A DNA stretch of 64,000 nt from the NCBI RefSeq assembly GCF_013408655.1, contig NZ_JACCBP010000001.1, positions 4,154,001 through 4,218,000 of the forward strand, written 5' to 3'. The DNA comes from Pigmentiphaga litoralis. Its GTDB lineage: Bacteria > Pseudomonadota > Gammaproteobacteria > Burkholderiales > Burkholderiaceae_B. Shown one piece after another: positions 36,409-44,043 of the stretch (position 1 is the first letter of the stretch; each line of letters starts with the position of its first letter). The notes below the pieces were generated by a model that was not told the DNA's origin, ran no database searches, and saw only the letters and a program-made list of their open reading frames with translations. A program made the translations under genes and the position numbers.

Positions 36409-37197
36409 TCACACCGCGTGGTGTCCCAGCCTTGAAGACACGGCTTCCGTCGCTTCCAGCAACGCTGGCACGAAGCTGCGCAGCGTCTTTTTCGACAGGC
36501 GCTGGATCGGGCCAGCAACACCGATGGCGGCGATGACGTTGCCGCCCAGATCGCGGATCGGCGCGGCAATACCGCGCATGCCCAGTTCGCTTTCCTCGTC
36601 ATCGACCGCAAAGCCGTTGCGCCGGACGGCGTCGAGCGTCTTGCGCAGTTCGACCGGGTCCGTCGTGGTGTTCGGGGTGCGCGCGACCATCGGTTCTTTC
36701 AGTATGCGTCCGATCACATCGACCGGTTGGTACGCGAGCAGCGCACGGCCTTCGCTGGTGCAGAACGCGGGCTTGCGCGCACCGATGTAGCTGTTCATGC
36801 GGATCGCCTGCAGGCTTTCCAGGTTGAACAGGTACATGATGCTGCTGTGGTCCAGCGTGGCCAGGTGCACGGTTTCGCCGGTTTTTTCGCGCAGGGTGTG
36901 CAGATGCGGCAGCGCCAGGTTGGGCACGTCCATGCGGCGCCGCACGAGGGCACCCAGCGCGAACAGACCGAGGCCCAGACGGTAGCGGCCGCTGTCGGGA
37001 TTCTGCTCCAGCAGGCCCTCGGCGGTCAGCGTGGAAGCCAGCCGGTGCACGGTGCTTTTTGCCACCCCCAGGCGTTTGGCCAGGGTGCTGATGCCGATCT
37101 CGACCTCGTCTTCCGAAAAGGTCTTGAGCAGGCGGATGGCGGAGGTGACCGATGACAAACGTCCTTCTGGGGTCTCGATCTGTTCAGGTGAAGTCAT
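36409..37197 (-). CDS. IclR family transcriptional regulator
   Basis: This 262-residue protein has a winged helix (residues ~12-75: SVTSAIRLLKTFSE, ISTLAKRLGVAKSTVHRLASTL) and an IclR effector domain with GETVHLATLDHSSIMYLFNLES, GARKPAFCTSEGRALLAY and GMRGIAAPIRDLGGNVIAAIGVAGP. It lies 181 bp downstream of the Bug gene on the same strand. It probably controls the Bug and Rieske/dehydrogenase genes through the two palindromes at 38496-38532, since those have IclR-site character. Effector unknown. Confidence 0.92.
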   Translation of the reverse strand: MTSPEQIETPEGRLSSVTSAIRLLKTFSEDEVEIGISTLAKRLGVAKSTVHRLASTLTAEGLLEQNPDSGRYRLGLGLFALGALVRRRMDVPNLALPHLHTLREKTGETVHLATLDHSSIMYLFNLESLQAIRMNSYIGARKPAFCTSEGRALLAYQPVDVIGRILKEPMVARTPNTTTDPVELRKTLDAVRRNGFAVDDEESELGMRGIAAPIRDLGGNVIAAIGVAGPIQRLSKKTLRSFVPALLEATEAVSSRLGHHAV

Positions 37198-37277
37198 GGA
37201 TGGCGGTTCCGGAGAAGGCCCTCTTTATACCTGCATCACTCTGGTGGCACAAAAATGCCGCAGAAAAGGCCAGAGCA

Positions 37278-37325
37278 AAAGGCCCCCGCAAAGGCCCCCG
37301 CAAAGGCCCCCGCAAAGGCCCCGAC
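37278..37325. repeat. 12-bp tandem repeat, four copies
   Basis: AAAGGCCCCCGC three times, then AAAGGCCCCGAC. It lies between the IclR and Bug genes and is non-coding. Confidence 0.85.
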
Positions 37326-37378
37326 GCCAGCAGGCCGGGCGCCACCCGAATCCCGCTGGCGCATTCCGCCGACGCGGC

Positions 37379-38368
37379 TTACTTCTTCGCCACCGCCGCT
37401 TCCTTCACATATGGCGTCCAGTGATCGATCTCTTTCTTCACATACTGATTGAAGGTCGGCACGTCCCAATCAAAGGTTTCCATGTTCTGCGTCGCCAGTT
37501 CCTGCACGGCGGCGGGCGTCTTGAGTCCGCGCCGGACTTCGGCGTTGAGCTTGTCGACCAGGGCCGGGTTCATGCCTGCGGGGCCGGACAGCGAGAACCA
37601 GGTCGTGCCTACCAGCCGCGGGTAGCCCAGTTCGGCAAAGGTCGGCACGTCGGGAAATTCGGCGATGCGTTTGGACGACGTGACGGCGATCGCGCGCAGG
37701 CGGCCCGAGCGGATGTTGCCGGCGGCGGTGGTCAGGGTCGTGAAGGCGGCGGGCACCTGATTGGCGGCCACGTCGGCCACGGCAGGGTTGGCGCCCTTGT
37801 AGCTGATCTGCACCAGGTTCAGACCTGTTTCGGCACGGAAGGCTTCACCAATCAGCGCGGCGTGCGTGCCCTGGCCGGGCGATCCCCAACTCAGGCCTTC
37901 GGGGCGTGACTTGGCGTAGGCAATGAAGCCGGCCAGGTCCTTGATGGGCAGCGTGGCGTTAACAGCCAGCACGGCCGGTGGGCCGCCGAGGATGGCGATG
38001 TGGGTGAAGTCCTTGATGGGATCGTAGGCGTTCGGATTGTCGACCGGCGCGACCACATGCGAGCCGATGCCTGACACCACCAGCGTGTAGCCGTCGGGTT
38101 CGGCGCGCGCCACCAGTTGCGAGCCGATGATGCCACCGGCGCCGCCGCGGTTTTCCACCACGAAGGTCTGCTTGAAGACGTCGGACAGGTGTTTGGCGAT
38201 GACCCGGCCCAGGGTGTCCGAGCTGCCGCCCGGGGCGTACGGAACGACGACGCGGACGGGTTTGGTGGGCCAGGCGGCGGCGGTCTGCGCACAGGCCATG
38301 CCGGTGGTGGCCGCCAGCGCGGCCGTGGTGAGCAGCAGGCGTGCAAACGCCCGTCGATGTTGGTTCAT
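37379..38368 (-). CDS. Bug/TctC family tripartite tricarboxylate transporter receptor
   Basis: From ATG 38368 the protein has 329 residues; AGGAG six bases upstream supports this start. The signal peptide (ARLLLTTAALAATTGMACAQT) is followed by AWPTKPVRVVVPYAPGGSSDTLGR and FVVENRGGAGGIIGSQLVARAEPDGYTL, both Bug hallmarks. It is divergent from the Rieske oxygenase gene across a 210-bp control region with two palindromic operators. It is probably the periplasmic receptor for the aromatic acid handled by that oxygenase (inference). Confidence 0.93.
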   Translation of the reverse strand: MNQHRRAFARLLLTTAALAATTGMACAQTAAAWPTKPVRVVVPYAPGGSSDTLGRVIAKHLSDVFKQTFVVENRGGAGGIIGSQLVARAEPDGYTLVVSGIGSHVVAPVDNPNAYDPIKDFTHIAILGGPPAVLAVNATLPIKDLAGFIAYAKSRPEGLSWGSPGQGTHAALIGEAFRAETGLNLVQISYKGANPAVADVAANQVPAAFTTLTTAAGNIRSGRLRAIAVTSSKRIAEFPDVPTFAELGYPRLVGTTWFSLSGPAGMNPALVDKLNAEVRRGLKTPAAVQELATQNMETFDWDVPTFNQYVKKEIDHWTPYVKEAAVAKK

Positions 38369-38495
38369 GCATGTCTCCTGATGTTGTCGCGTTGCCAAAT
38401 CTGAGGTCGGCTACCGCGTGATGCGTATTCGTCGTGCGAGCTCCAAATCCCATCCGCGTTGTGTTTGACAGATGTCGAAAGGCAATGATAACGTC

Positions 38496-38532
38496 GTTTC
38501 TTAATAAGGAACAACGTTCTTATATACGGAAC
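38496..38532. promoter_or_regulatory. Two tandem 17-bp palindromic operators, IclR-type
   Basis: GTTTCTTAATAAGGAAC (38496-38512) and GTTCTTATATACGGAAC (38516-38532) are related imperfect palindromes with outer GTTY/GAAC arms, starting exactly 20 bp apart. They lie 47-83 bp before the Rieske start, in the divergent gap with the Bug gene. The form resembles known IclR-family sites, and an IclR gene is in the same cluster. Confidence 0.6.
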
Positions 38533-38578
38533 GGCGGCATTCGAAGCATCGCATTCAGGAAGTCGAGGAGACACCCCC

Positions 38579-39862
38579 ATGTTGAAAAAAGAACAGAACG
38601 ACCTGCTCACGCAAACCGGTCCGGGCACGCCCATGGGCGACCTGTTCCGCCGCTACTGGCTGCCCGTGCTGCTGAAGGAAGAACTGCCCGAACCGGGCTG
38701 TGAGCCGGTGCGGGTGCAGCTGTTGTCGGAGCGCATGATTGCGATCCGCGACACGGAAGGGAACTACGGCCTGATGGACGAGTTCTGTGCGCATCGCGGC
38801 GTGTCGCTGTGGTTCGGCCGCCACGAGCCGGGTGGCATTCGCTGCCCCTATCACGGCTGGAAATACCGCACCGACGGCCAGTGCGTCGAAGTGCCGTCGG
38901 AACCCGAAGGCAGCAAGCTGTGTGATCGCATCAAGCTCAAGGCGTATCCGCTCGTCGAGCGCGGCGACATCTTGTGGACGTACATGGGCCCGCCCGAAAT
39001 GCAGCCGCCGCTGCCCGAATTCGAATTCGCCATGGTGCCAAGTTCGCAGCGCTTCACGTCCAAGCGCATTCAGGAAAGCAACTGGCTGCAGGCGCTGGAA
39101 GGCGGCATCGATTCCAGCCACGTGTCGTGGCTGCATCGCGACAGCCTGAACAGCGACCCCTTGTTCAAGGGCGCGGCCGGCAACCAGTACAACCTGCAGG
39201 ACATGCGCCCGGTGTTCGAAGTGGTGGACAGTGACGATGGCCTGTTCGTGGGCGTGCGCCGCAACGCCGGCCCCGACAAGTACTACTGGCGTGTCACGCC
39301 CTGGATCGTGCCGTATTTCACGATGGTGCCGCCGCGCGGCGACCACCCGATCCATGGCCATTTCTGGGTGCCGATCGACGACGAACATTGCTGGACCTGG
39401 AGCTTCGATTACCACGCGCGCCGCGACCTGACCGAGCACGAAGTGCAGGCCATGCGCGACGGCAAGGGCATCCACGTCAAGTACGTGCCGGGCACCTTCA
39501 TTCCGATGCAGAACAAGGCCAACAATTACCTGATCGACCGCCAGGCCCAGCGCGAAGGCCGCACCTATAGTGGGGTGGATGGCATTGGCATGCAGGACGC
39601 GTCGCTGCAGGAAAGCATGGGCCCGATCCAGGACCGCACGCGTGAATTCCTGACGTCGACCGACAACGGCATTGTGATGATGCGCCGCCGCCTGATGCGC
39701 GTGATCAAGGAAATGCAGGAAGGCGTCGAGCCGCCCGCCCTCCAGCCTGAAGCCCATCACGTCCGATCGGCAGCGGTGGTGATCGGTCGCGACGAAGACT
39801 TCCGCGTCGCCGCCAAGGATGCCTTGCGCGTGCAGCCCGACCGCGGCCACGCGTCGGTCTGA
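38579..39862 (+). CDS. Rieske [2Fe-2S] aromatic ring-hydroxylating oxygenase, phthalate 4,5-dioxygenase-like large subunit
   Basis: This 427-residue protein has the Rieske cluster ligands C70, H72, C89 and H92 (in EFCAHRG and CPYHGWKY). The catalytic domain has QESNWLQALEGGIDSSHVSW with the bridging D178 and iron ligands H181 and H186. The protein resembles phthalate 4,5-dioxygenase oxygenase components, which add oxygen to an aromatic ring with electrons from a reductase. No reductase gene is adjacent. The stop is 2 bp before the dehydrogenase start, so the two are coupled. The substrate is inferred to be an aromatic acid. Confidence 0.9.
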   Translation: MLKKEQNDLLTQTGPGTPMGDLFRRYWLPVLLKEELPEPGCEPVRVQLLSERMIAIRDTEGNYGLMDEFCAHRGVSLWFGRHEPGGIRCPYHGWKYRTDGQCVEVPSEPEGSKLCDRIKLKAYPLVERGDILWTYMGPPEMQPPLPEFEFAMVPSSQRFTSKRIQESNWLQALEGGIDSSHVSWLHRDSLNSDPLFKGAAGNQYNLQDMRPVFEVVDSDDGLFVGVRRNAGPDKYYWRVTPWIVPYFTMVPPRGDHPIHGHFWVPIDDEHCWTWSFDYHARRDLTEHEVQAMRDGKGIHVKYVPGTFIPMQNKANNYLIDRQAQREGRTYSGVDGIGMQDASLQESMGPIQDRTREFLTSTDNGIVMMRRRLMRVIKEMQEGVEPPALQPEAHHVRSAAVVIGRDEDFRVAAKDALRVQPDRGHASV

Positions 39863-39864
39863 CC

Positions 39865-41124
39865 ATGAGCGCATCCTTTCTTGCTGCGGTGGCCGAGCCG
39901 GGGACGCTGCCGTCGGCGGGCGCGGGGGCTTCATCCGCGGCATCCGCTGGTACGTCATCTGCGGCCAACAGAGTGCCCAAGCCAGCGCCCAACAGCGCGG
40001 CCAGCATTGCGCCCGGATCGGCCCCCGGATCGGCGGCCAACGCTTCTTCCGCCAACCGCATCGTGCTGCGCGAGTTCACCGCGCCGCCCGAGACGGAAAC
40101 GAGTGGTCTCCTCAAGATCGCGATCACGGGCGTGTGCGGCAGCGACTGGCCCTACTACCAGCAACTGCCCGCCAGCCGCGGCCCGTTGATCCTGGGCCAC
40201 GAAACCGTCGGCCACATCGACCGGCTGGGCGCGGTGGCGCGCGCCAAATGGGGCGTGAAAGAAGGCGACCTGGTGGCGCTGGAAGAGTACCTTCCTTGCG
40301 GCCATTGCGAGTTCTGCCGCAGTGGTGAATTCCGTTTGTGCGACGCCACGGATTGGCGACTGGGTGGCCTGCGTTACGGCGCCACGGGCCTGAAGACGGC
40401 GCCGGGCCTATGGGGCGGTTTTGCGCAGTACCAGCACTTGCACCTGAACACCGTGTTCCACCGCGTGCCGTCGGGCGTGTCCCCGCGCCACGCGGCGCTG
40501 GCCTTGCCCTTGGCCAATGGGATCGAGTGGACGTATCTGCATGGTGGCGCCGGACCGGGTCAGACCGTGGTGATCCAGGGTCCGGGTCAGCAGGGCTTGT
40601 CGTGCGTGGTGGCCGCGAAAGAAGCGGGCGCACAGATGATCATCGTGACTGGCCTGTCCACCGAGACCGACCGCGCACGCCTGGCCCTCGCGCGCCGGCT
40701 GGGGGCGCATCACACCATCGATATCGGTGAGCAGGATTTGCTCCAGACGGTGGCGGATCTGACGGGCGGAACGATGGCGGACCTGGTGATCGATTGCGCG
40801 GCGGGGGGCACGGAGTCGGTGACGACGGCGATGCAATTGGCGCGCAAGCGGGGAAGGGTGATCCTGGGCGGGCAGAAGCGGCGCAAGCTACCGGAGTTCG
40901 ATAGCGACATCATCATTGCTCGCTTCCTGACGGTGAAGGGGATGCGGGGGCATAGCTATGAGTCGGTGGAACTGGCGTTGCAGTTGATTGCGGGGGATCG
41001 GCATCACGTGACGGAGATGAGTACGCATACGTTCGGGTTGGCGGATACGGATCTGGCGTTGCGAAGTCTGGTGGGGGAGGGGGTGGAAGGACCGGTGCAT
41101 ATGACGATTGATCCTTGGGTCTGA
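39865..41124 (+). CDS. Zinc-dependent alcohol dehydrogenase family protein (MDR) with N-terminal extension
   Basis: This 419-residue protein has the MDR core from about residue 64: GVCGSDWPYY and LGHETVGHIDRLG for the catalytic zinc, four structural-zinc Cys in PCGHCEFCRSGEFRLC, and NAD(P) loop VVIQGPGQQGLSCVV. The first ~63 residues are an Ala/Ser/Pro/Gly-rich low-complexity stretch absent from typical members (SAGAGASSAASAG, PGSAPGSAANA). No later in-frame ATG precedes the core. It is translationally coupled to the Rieske gene (2-bp gap) and may oxidise the cis-dihydrodiol or alcohol product. Confidence 0.87.
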   Translation: MSASFLAAVAEPGTLPSAGAGASSAASAGTSSAANRVPKPAPNSAASIAPGSAPGSAANASSANRIVLREFTAPPETETSGLLKIAITGVCGSDWPYYQQLPASRGPLILGHETVGHIDRLGAVARAKWGVKEGDLVALEEYLPCGHCEFCRSGEFRLCDATDWRLGGLRYGATGLKTAPGLWGGFAQYQHLHLNTVFHRVPSGVSPRHAALALPLANGIEWTYLHGGAGPGQTVVIQGPGQQGLSCVVAAKEAGAQMIIVTGLSTETDRARLALARRLGAHHTIDIGEQDLLQTVADLTGGTMADLVIDCAAGGTESVTTAMQLARKRGRVILGGQKRRKLPEFDSDIIIARFLTVKGMRGHSYESVELALQLIAGDRHHVTEMSTHTFGLADTDLALRSLVGEGVEGPVHMTIDPWV

Positions 41125-41226
41125 CTTCCTTGGTCGTTGCTCAATGTCGCTCAATGTTGAGCAGGTTCATTACGCTTTCTGTTGTTCTTTGCTGTTGCTG
41201 TTGTTCTTTAATTTTGCTGTTGGCGC

Positions 41227-41319
41227 GCGGGGGCAGTCGGGTTGGAAGGCCGAGCTCGCTACCCCGGCCTTCGCCGGGGCTTAACGCTTAGCAAAGCCTT
41301 CCAACCCGACTGCCCCCGC
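41227..41319. repeat. REP-like hairpin element, copy 1
   Basis: Two perfectly complementary 24-bp arms (41227-41250 and 41296-41319) enclose a 45-bp core containing a second hairpin CCCCGGC-CTTC-GCCGGGG (41262-41279). The core is repeated in inverted orientation at 41626-41670 with about one mismatch. Confidence 0.85.
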
Positions 41320-41322
41320 ACG

Positions 41323-41356
41323 CCCCAAGGCCTCGGAAGAGTTCTTGGGGTTTTTT
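41323..41356 (+). terminator. Rho-independent terminator after the dehydrogenase gene
   Basis: Stem CCCCAAG (41323-41329), loop of 14 bases, stem CTTGGGG (41344-41350), six T at 41351-41356. It directly follows hairpin element copy 1. Confidence 0.75.
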
Positions 41357-41599
41357 CTGTGTGGTTCGTATGGGTGTTGGGTGTTTCGTTTGCCGTGCGA
41401 CGTTGCAGCGTTTGGCGGCATCTGGTTTTTGCAACCCGTGTTGCGCCCGCCAGCTTGAGAACGGCTTTAGCTATAACGTACGGTAGCGATCCAACAAAAA
41501 ATTGAGCCAAACAAATTACTCAAGCCGGCGACCCACCAAAGCGCCGCACCCCCGCATGCCACTACCCCAAACGCAAAGAATCTTCCCCCTCGCAAGGGT

Positions 41600-41696
41600 G
41601 GGGGTGGAGAGTTCGGTTGGAAGGCTTTGCTAAGCGTGAAGCCCCGGCGAAGGCCGGGGTAGCGAGCTCGGCCTTTCAACCGAACTCTCCACCCCC
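41600..41696. repeat. REP-like hairpin element, copy 2 (inverted)
   Basis: 26-bp arms (41600-41625 and 41671-41696; one mismatch) enclose the same 45-bp core as copy 1 but reversed. The arms share only the inner GGTTGGAAGGC with copy 1. Their outer parts differ in sequence yet still pair with each other. Confidence 0.85.
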
Positions 41697-41763
41697 GCCC
41701 CGCAAGAACCCCAGCTAGCGGCAAGAAAGAAACCGCCCGCCCCGACCGAGGCAAGAACCCACC

Positions 41764-41814
41764 CGACGCAAAAACCAAACCGACGCAAAAACCAAACCGA
41801 AGCAAGAACCAAAC
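41764..41814. repeat. 17-bp tandem repeat, three copies
   Basis: CGACGCAAAAACCAAAC twice, then CGAAGCAAGAACCAAAC. It ends 1 bp before the stop codon of the decarboxylase-like gene. Confidence 0.85.
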
Positions 41815-41815
41815 C

Positions 41816-42808
41816 TTAAATCTTGAACGCCTCAAACGTCTCAGGCGCAAACAACTCTTCAGGCTTCAGCAACCGCTTCGACAGTCCCTGCTCATGGTGA
41901 TAGCGCAAAAACGTCTGCAACGTCTCCTGATTGCGCTCCAGGCCATAAGGCCAATAATCCTCCCCCATCTCGCGGATCACATTCTCCATATCCGCCAGCA
42001 GCCACGGCATCATCGTCTTCAATGCCGCCGTCTCGCGCAGGTCCTCATACGCAATCTTCTGCGCCTGCTCGAACGCCTTGAACAGCGACTGCGCAATCCA
42101 CCGGTTCTCTTCGTACAGTTTGCGGCGGATCACCAGCGTGTGCATGATCGGGAAAATCTTGGTCTTGCGGTAATAGTCGCGCTCCACCTCCATGAAATTC
42201 GGAAACAGGCGCTGCACCTTGCCCTTGCCATGAAGGAATGACGACGGCATGCGCGCGGTGTGCAGGGCGTCGATCTCGCCATCCAGCAGCATCTGCGACA
42301 GCGTCTTGGTCGGGCCGATCGGTTCGACCTTGATGTTGGCGGGCAGGGACAGCTTCAGCTTCTCGTCGCGGCCCGGGGTTTCTTCGCCGCCCGAGTAATA
42401 GGTCACGCTATCGACCGGCACGTTGTAATGGTCGCTCAGGATGCCGCGAATCCACACCGGGGCGGTCATCTGGTATTCGGGCACGCCAATGCGTTTGCCG
42501 ATCAGGTCCTTCGGTTCCTTGATGCCCGCGTCGGCATTCACGAAGATGCAGGAATGGCGGAAGAAGCGCGACGGGAAGACCGGGATTGCGATGAAGGGCT
42601 GGTCTTCCTTGAACAAGGACACCGAGTAGGACGACAGCGACATTTCCGCCACGTCGAATTCCTGGTTGCGCAGCATGCGGAAGAAGGTCTCTTCCACCGG
42701 CATGTTCAGGTAGTTCAGGTCGATGCCGTCGGGCTGCACCGTGCCGTCCATCAGCGCGCGGGTGCGGTCGTAGTTCCAGCAACCAAAAGACAGTTTGAGC
42801 TTGGCCAT
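41816..42808 (-). CDS. 4,5-dihydroxyphthalate decarboxylase-like (Pht5 family) / ABC-substrate-binding-fold protein
   Basis: This 330-residue protein has no signal peptide. LKLSFGCWNYDRTRALMDGTVQPDGIDLNYL, MPVEETFFRMLRNQEFDVAEMSLSSY and IFVNADAGIKEPKDLIGKRIGVPEYQMTAPVWIRGIL are characteristic of the family annotated as 4,5-dihydroxyphthalate decarboxylase, which has the fold of periplasmic binding proteins. Only a few members are proven decarboxylases. The phthalate-dioxygenase-like oxygenase nearby supports an aromatic-acid role. A Bug gene lies 22 bp upstream in the same operon. Confidence 0.82.
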   Translation of the reverse strand: MAKLKLSFGCWNYDRTRALMDGTVQPDGIDLNYLNMPVEETFFRMLRNQEFDVAEMSLSSYSVSLFKEDQPFIAIPVFPSRFFRHSCIFVNADAGIKEPKDLIGKRIGVPEYQMTAPVWIRGILSDHYNVPVDSVTYYSGGEETPGRDEKLKLSLPANIKVEPIGPTKTLSQMLLDGEIDALHTARMPSSFLHGKGKVQRLFPNFMEVERDYYRKTKIFPIMHTLVIRRKLYEENRWIAQSLFKAFEQAQKIAYEDLRETAALKTMMPWLLADMENVIREMGEDYWPYGLERNQETLQTFLRYHHEQGLSKRLLKPEELFAPETFEAFKI

Positions 42809-42830
42809 GCGGGTTCCTTTGAAAAGTGGA

Positions 42831-43805
42831 TCAGTCGATCTTGATGCCGGCCTTCTTGATGACGGCGCCGTACCGGTCGATGTCGGCCTTGATCAGCGAG
42901 CCGAATTGTTCGGCGGTGCCGCCGGCGGGTTCCAGATAGGCGGTAGCCATCGACGCCTGCACGTCGGGTTTGGCCAGCACCGTGTTCAGCGCTTTGTTGA
43001 GTTTCGCAACGATGTCGGCAGGGGTGCCCGCGGGCGCCAGCATGCCGTACCAGATGTCCACGGCGACACCCGGGTAGCCCAGTTCGGCCGCGGTTGGAAT
43101 GTCGGGCGCAAAACGCGACCGCTTGCTGCTGGCGACGGCGTAGGCCTGCACGCGGCCTTGCGGAATGTAGTTGGCCACGTTCGACAAGGTAATGAAGATC
43201 AGGTCGACCTGTCCGCCCAGCACATTGGGGATCGAGTCGGCGCAGCCCTTGTAGGGCACGTGCGTGATGTCGACGCCGGCCTGCTGCTTGAACATCTCGC
43301 CCGACAGATGCAGGATCGACCCGGTGTCACAGCCGGCAAAGGTAAGGGTGCCCGGACGCGACTTGGCGTAGGCCACCAGTTCCTGCAGCGTCTTGGGCGG
43401 CAGGCCGGCGCGCGACCCGATGATCGAGGTGGACGTGGCGATCTGTCCGATGGGGGCAAAGCTCTTGATCGTGTCGAACGGCAGCTTGGCCATCAACGTG
43501 TGGTTGATGGTCATGGTGTTGGGCACGACCGCCAGGGTGTAGCCGTCGGGCGCGGACTTGGCCAGCAGGTCCAGGCCGATGTTGCCGCCGGCGCCTGGCT
43601 TGTTTTCGACAATGAACGGTTCGCCGCCCAGTTCGGTGCGCAGGTGCTGGGCCATGAGCCGGGCCAGCGTATCGACGCCACCGCCGGCCGTGACCGGCAC
43701 GATCACGCGCACGGGCTTGGACGGGTAGGCATCGGCAGCCCAGGCTGTGGCGGCGCTGCCCGCCAGGGCGGCGGCAACCAATAGGGTGGACATCAGGGTC
43801 TTCAT
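42831..43805 (-). CDS. Bug/TctC family tripartite tricarboxylate transporter receptor
   Basis: From ATG 43805 the protein has 324 residues; GGAG six bases upstream fixes the start. Signal peptide KTLMSTLLVAAALAGSAATAWA, then AYPSKPVRVIVPVTAGGGVDTLARL and FIVENKPGAGGNIGLDLLAKSAPDGYTL, the Bug signatures. It shares an operon with the Pht5-like gene and is the fourth Bug receptor in the window. LysR at 44044-45000 lies 238 bp upstream on the same strand. Confidence 0.93.
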   Translation of the reverse strand: MKTLMSTLLVAAALAGSAATAWAADAYPSKPVRVIVPVTAGGGVDTLARLMAQHLRTELGGEPFIVENKPGAGGNIGLDLLAKSAPDGYTLAVVPNTMTINHTLMAKLPFDTIKSFAPIGQIATSTSIIGSRAGLPPKTLQELVAYAKSRPGTLTFAGCDTGSILHLSGEMFKQQAGVDITHVPYKGCADSIPNVLGGQVDLIFITLSNVANYIPQGRVQAYAVASSKRSRFAPDIPTAAELGYPGVAVDIWYGMLAPAGTPADIVAKLNKALNTVLAKPDVQASMATAYLEPAGGTAEQFGSLIKADIDRYGAVIKKAGIKID

Positions 43806-44043
43806 TGCGGTCTCCATCGCGATTGAAGCGCTGCCCGACGGCGCTGGCCTGGGTCCTGCCCGGCCGCGGAAAGCGGACGGCAGGACGCCTCGGCCAGACG
43901 GCGCCGATAGGGGCAACGGGGTACGGGGGGCCGCGCGAACGCGGCATGCGGCGCGGGGGATGGCGCTATCTATGTAGCGGTCCAGGAAATTCTAAGTCGA
44001 TTCGGCCGCTGCAATGGCTGCGCGGAGCACTATCCGGCCATGA

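Larger units (their letters stand above)
41125..41815. other. Intergenic region with paired hairpin elements
   Basis: 691 bp between the convergent dehydrogenase and decarboxylase-like genes. It contains two related hairpin elements in opposite orientation, a terminator and a 17-bp triple repeat, and no supportable gene. Confidence 0.75.
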
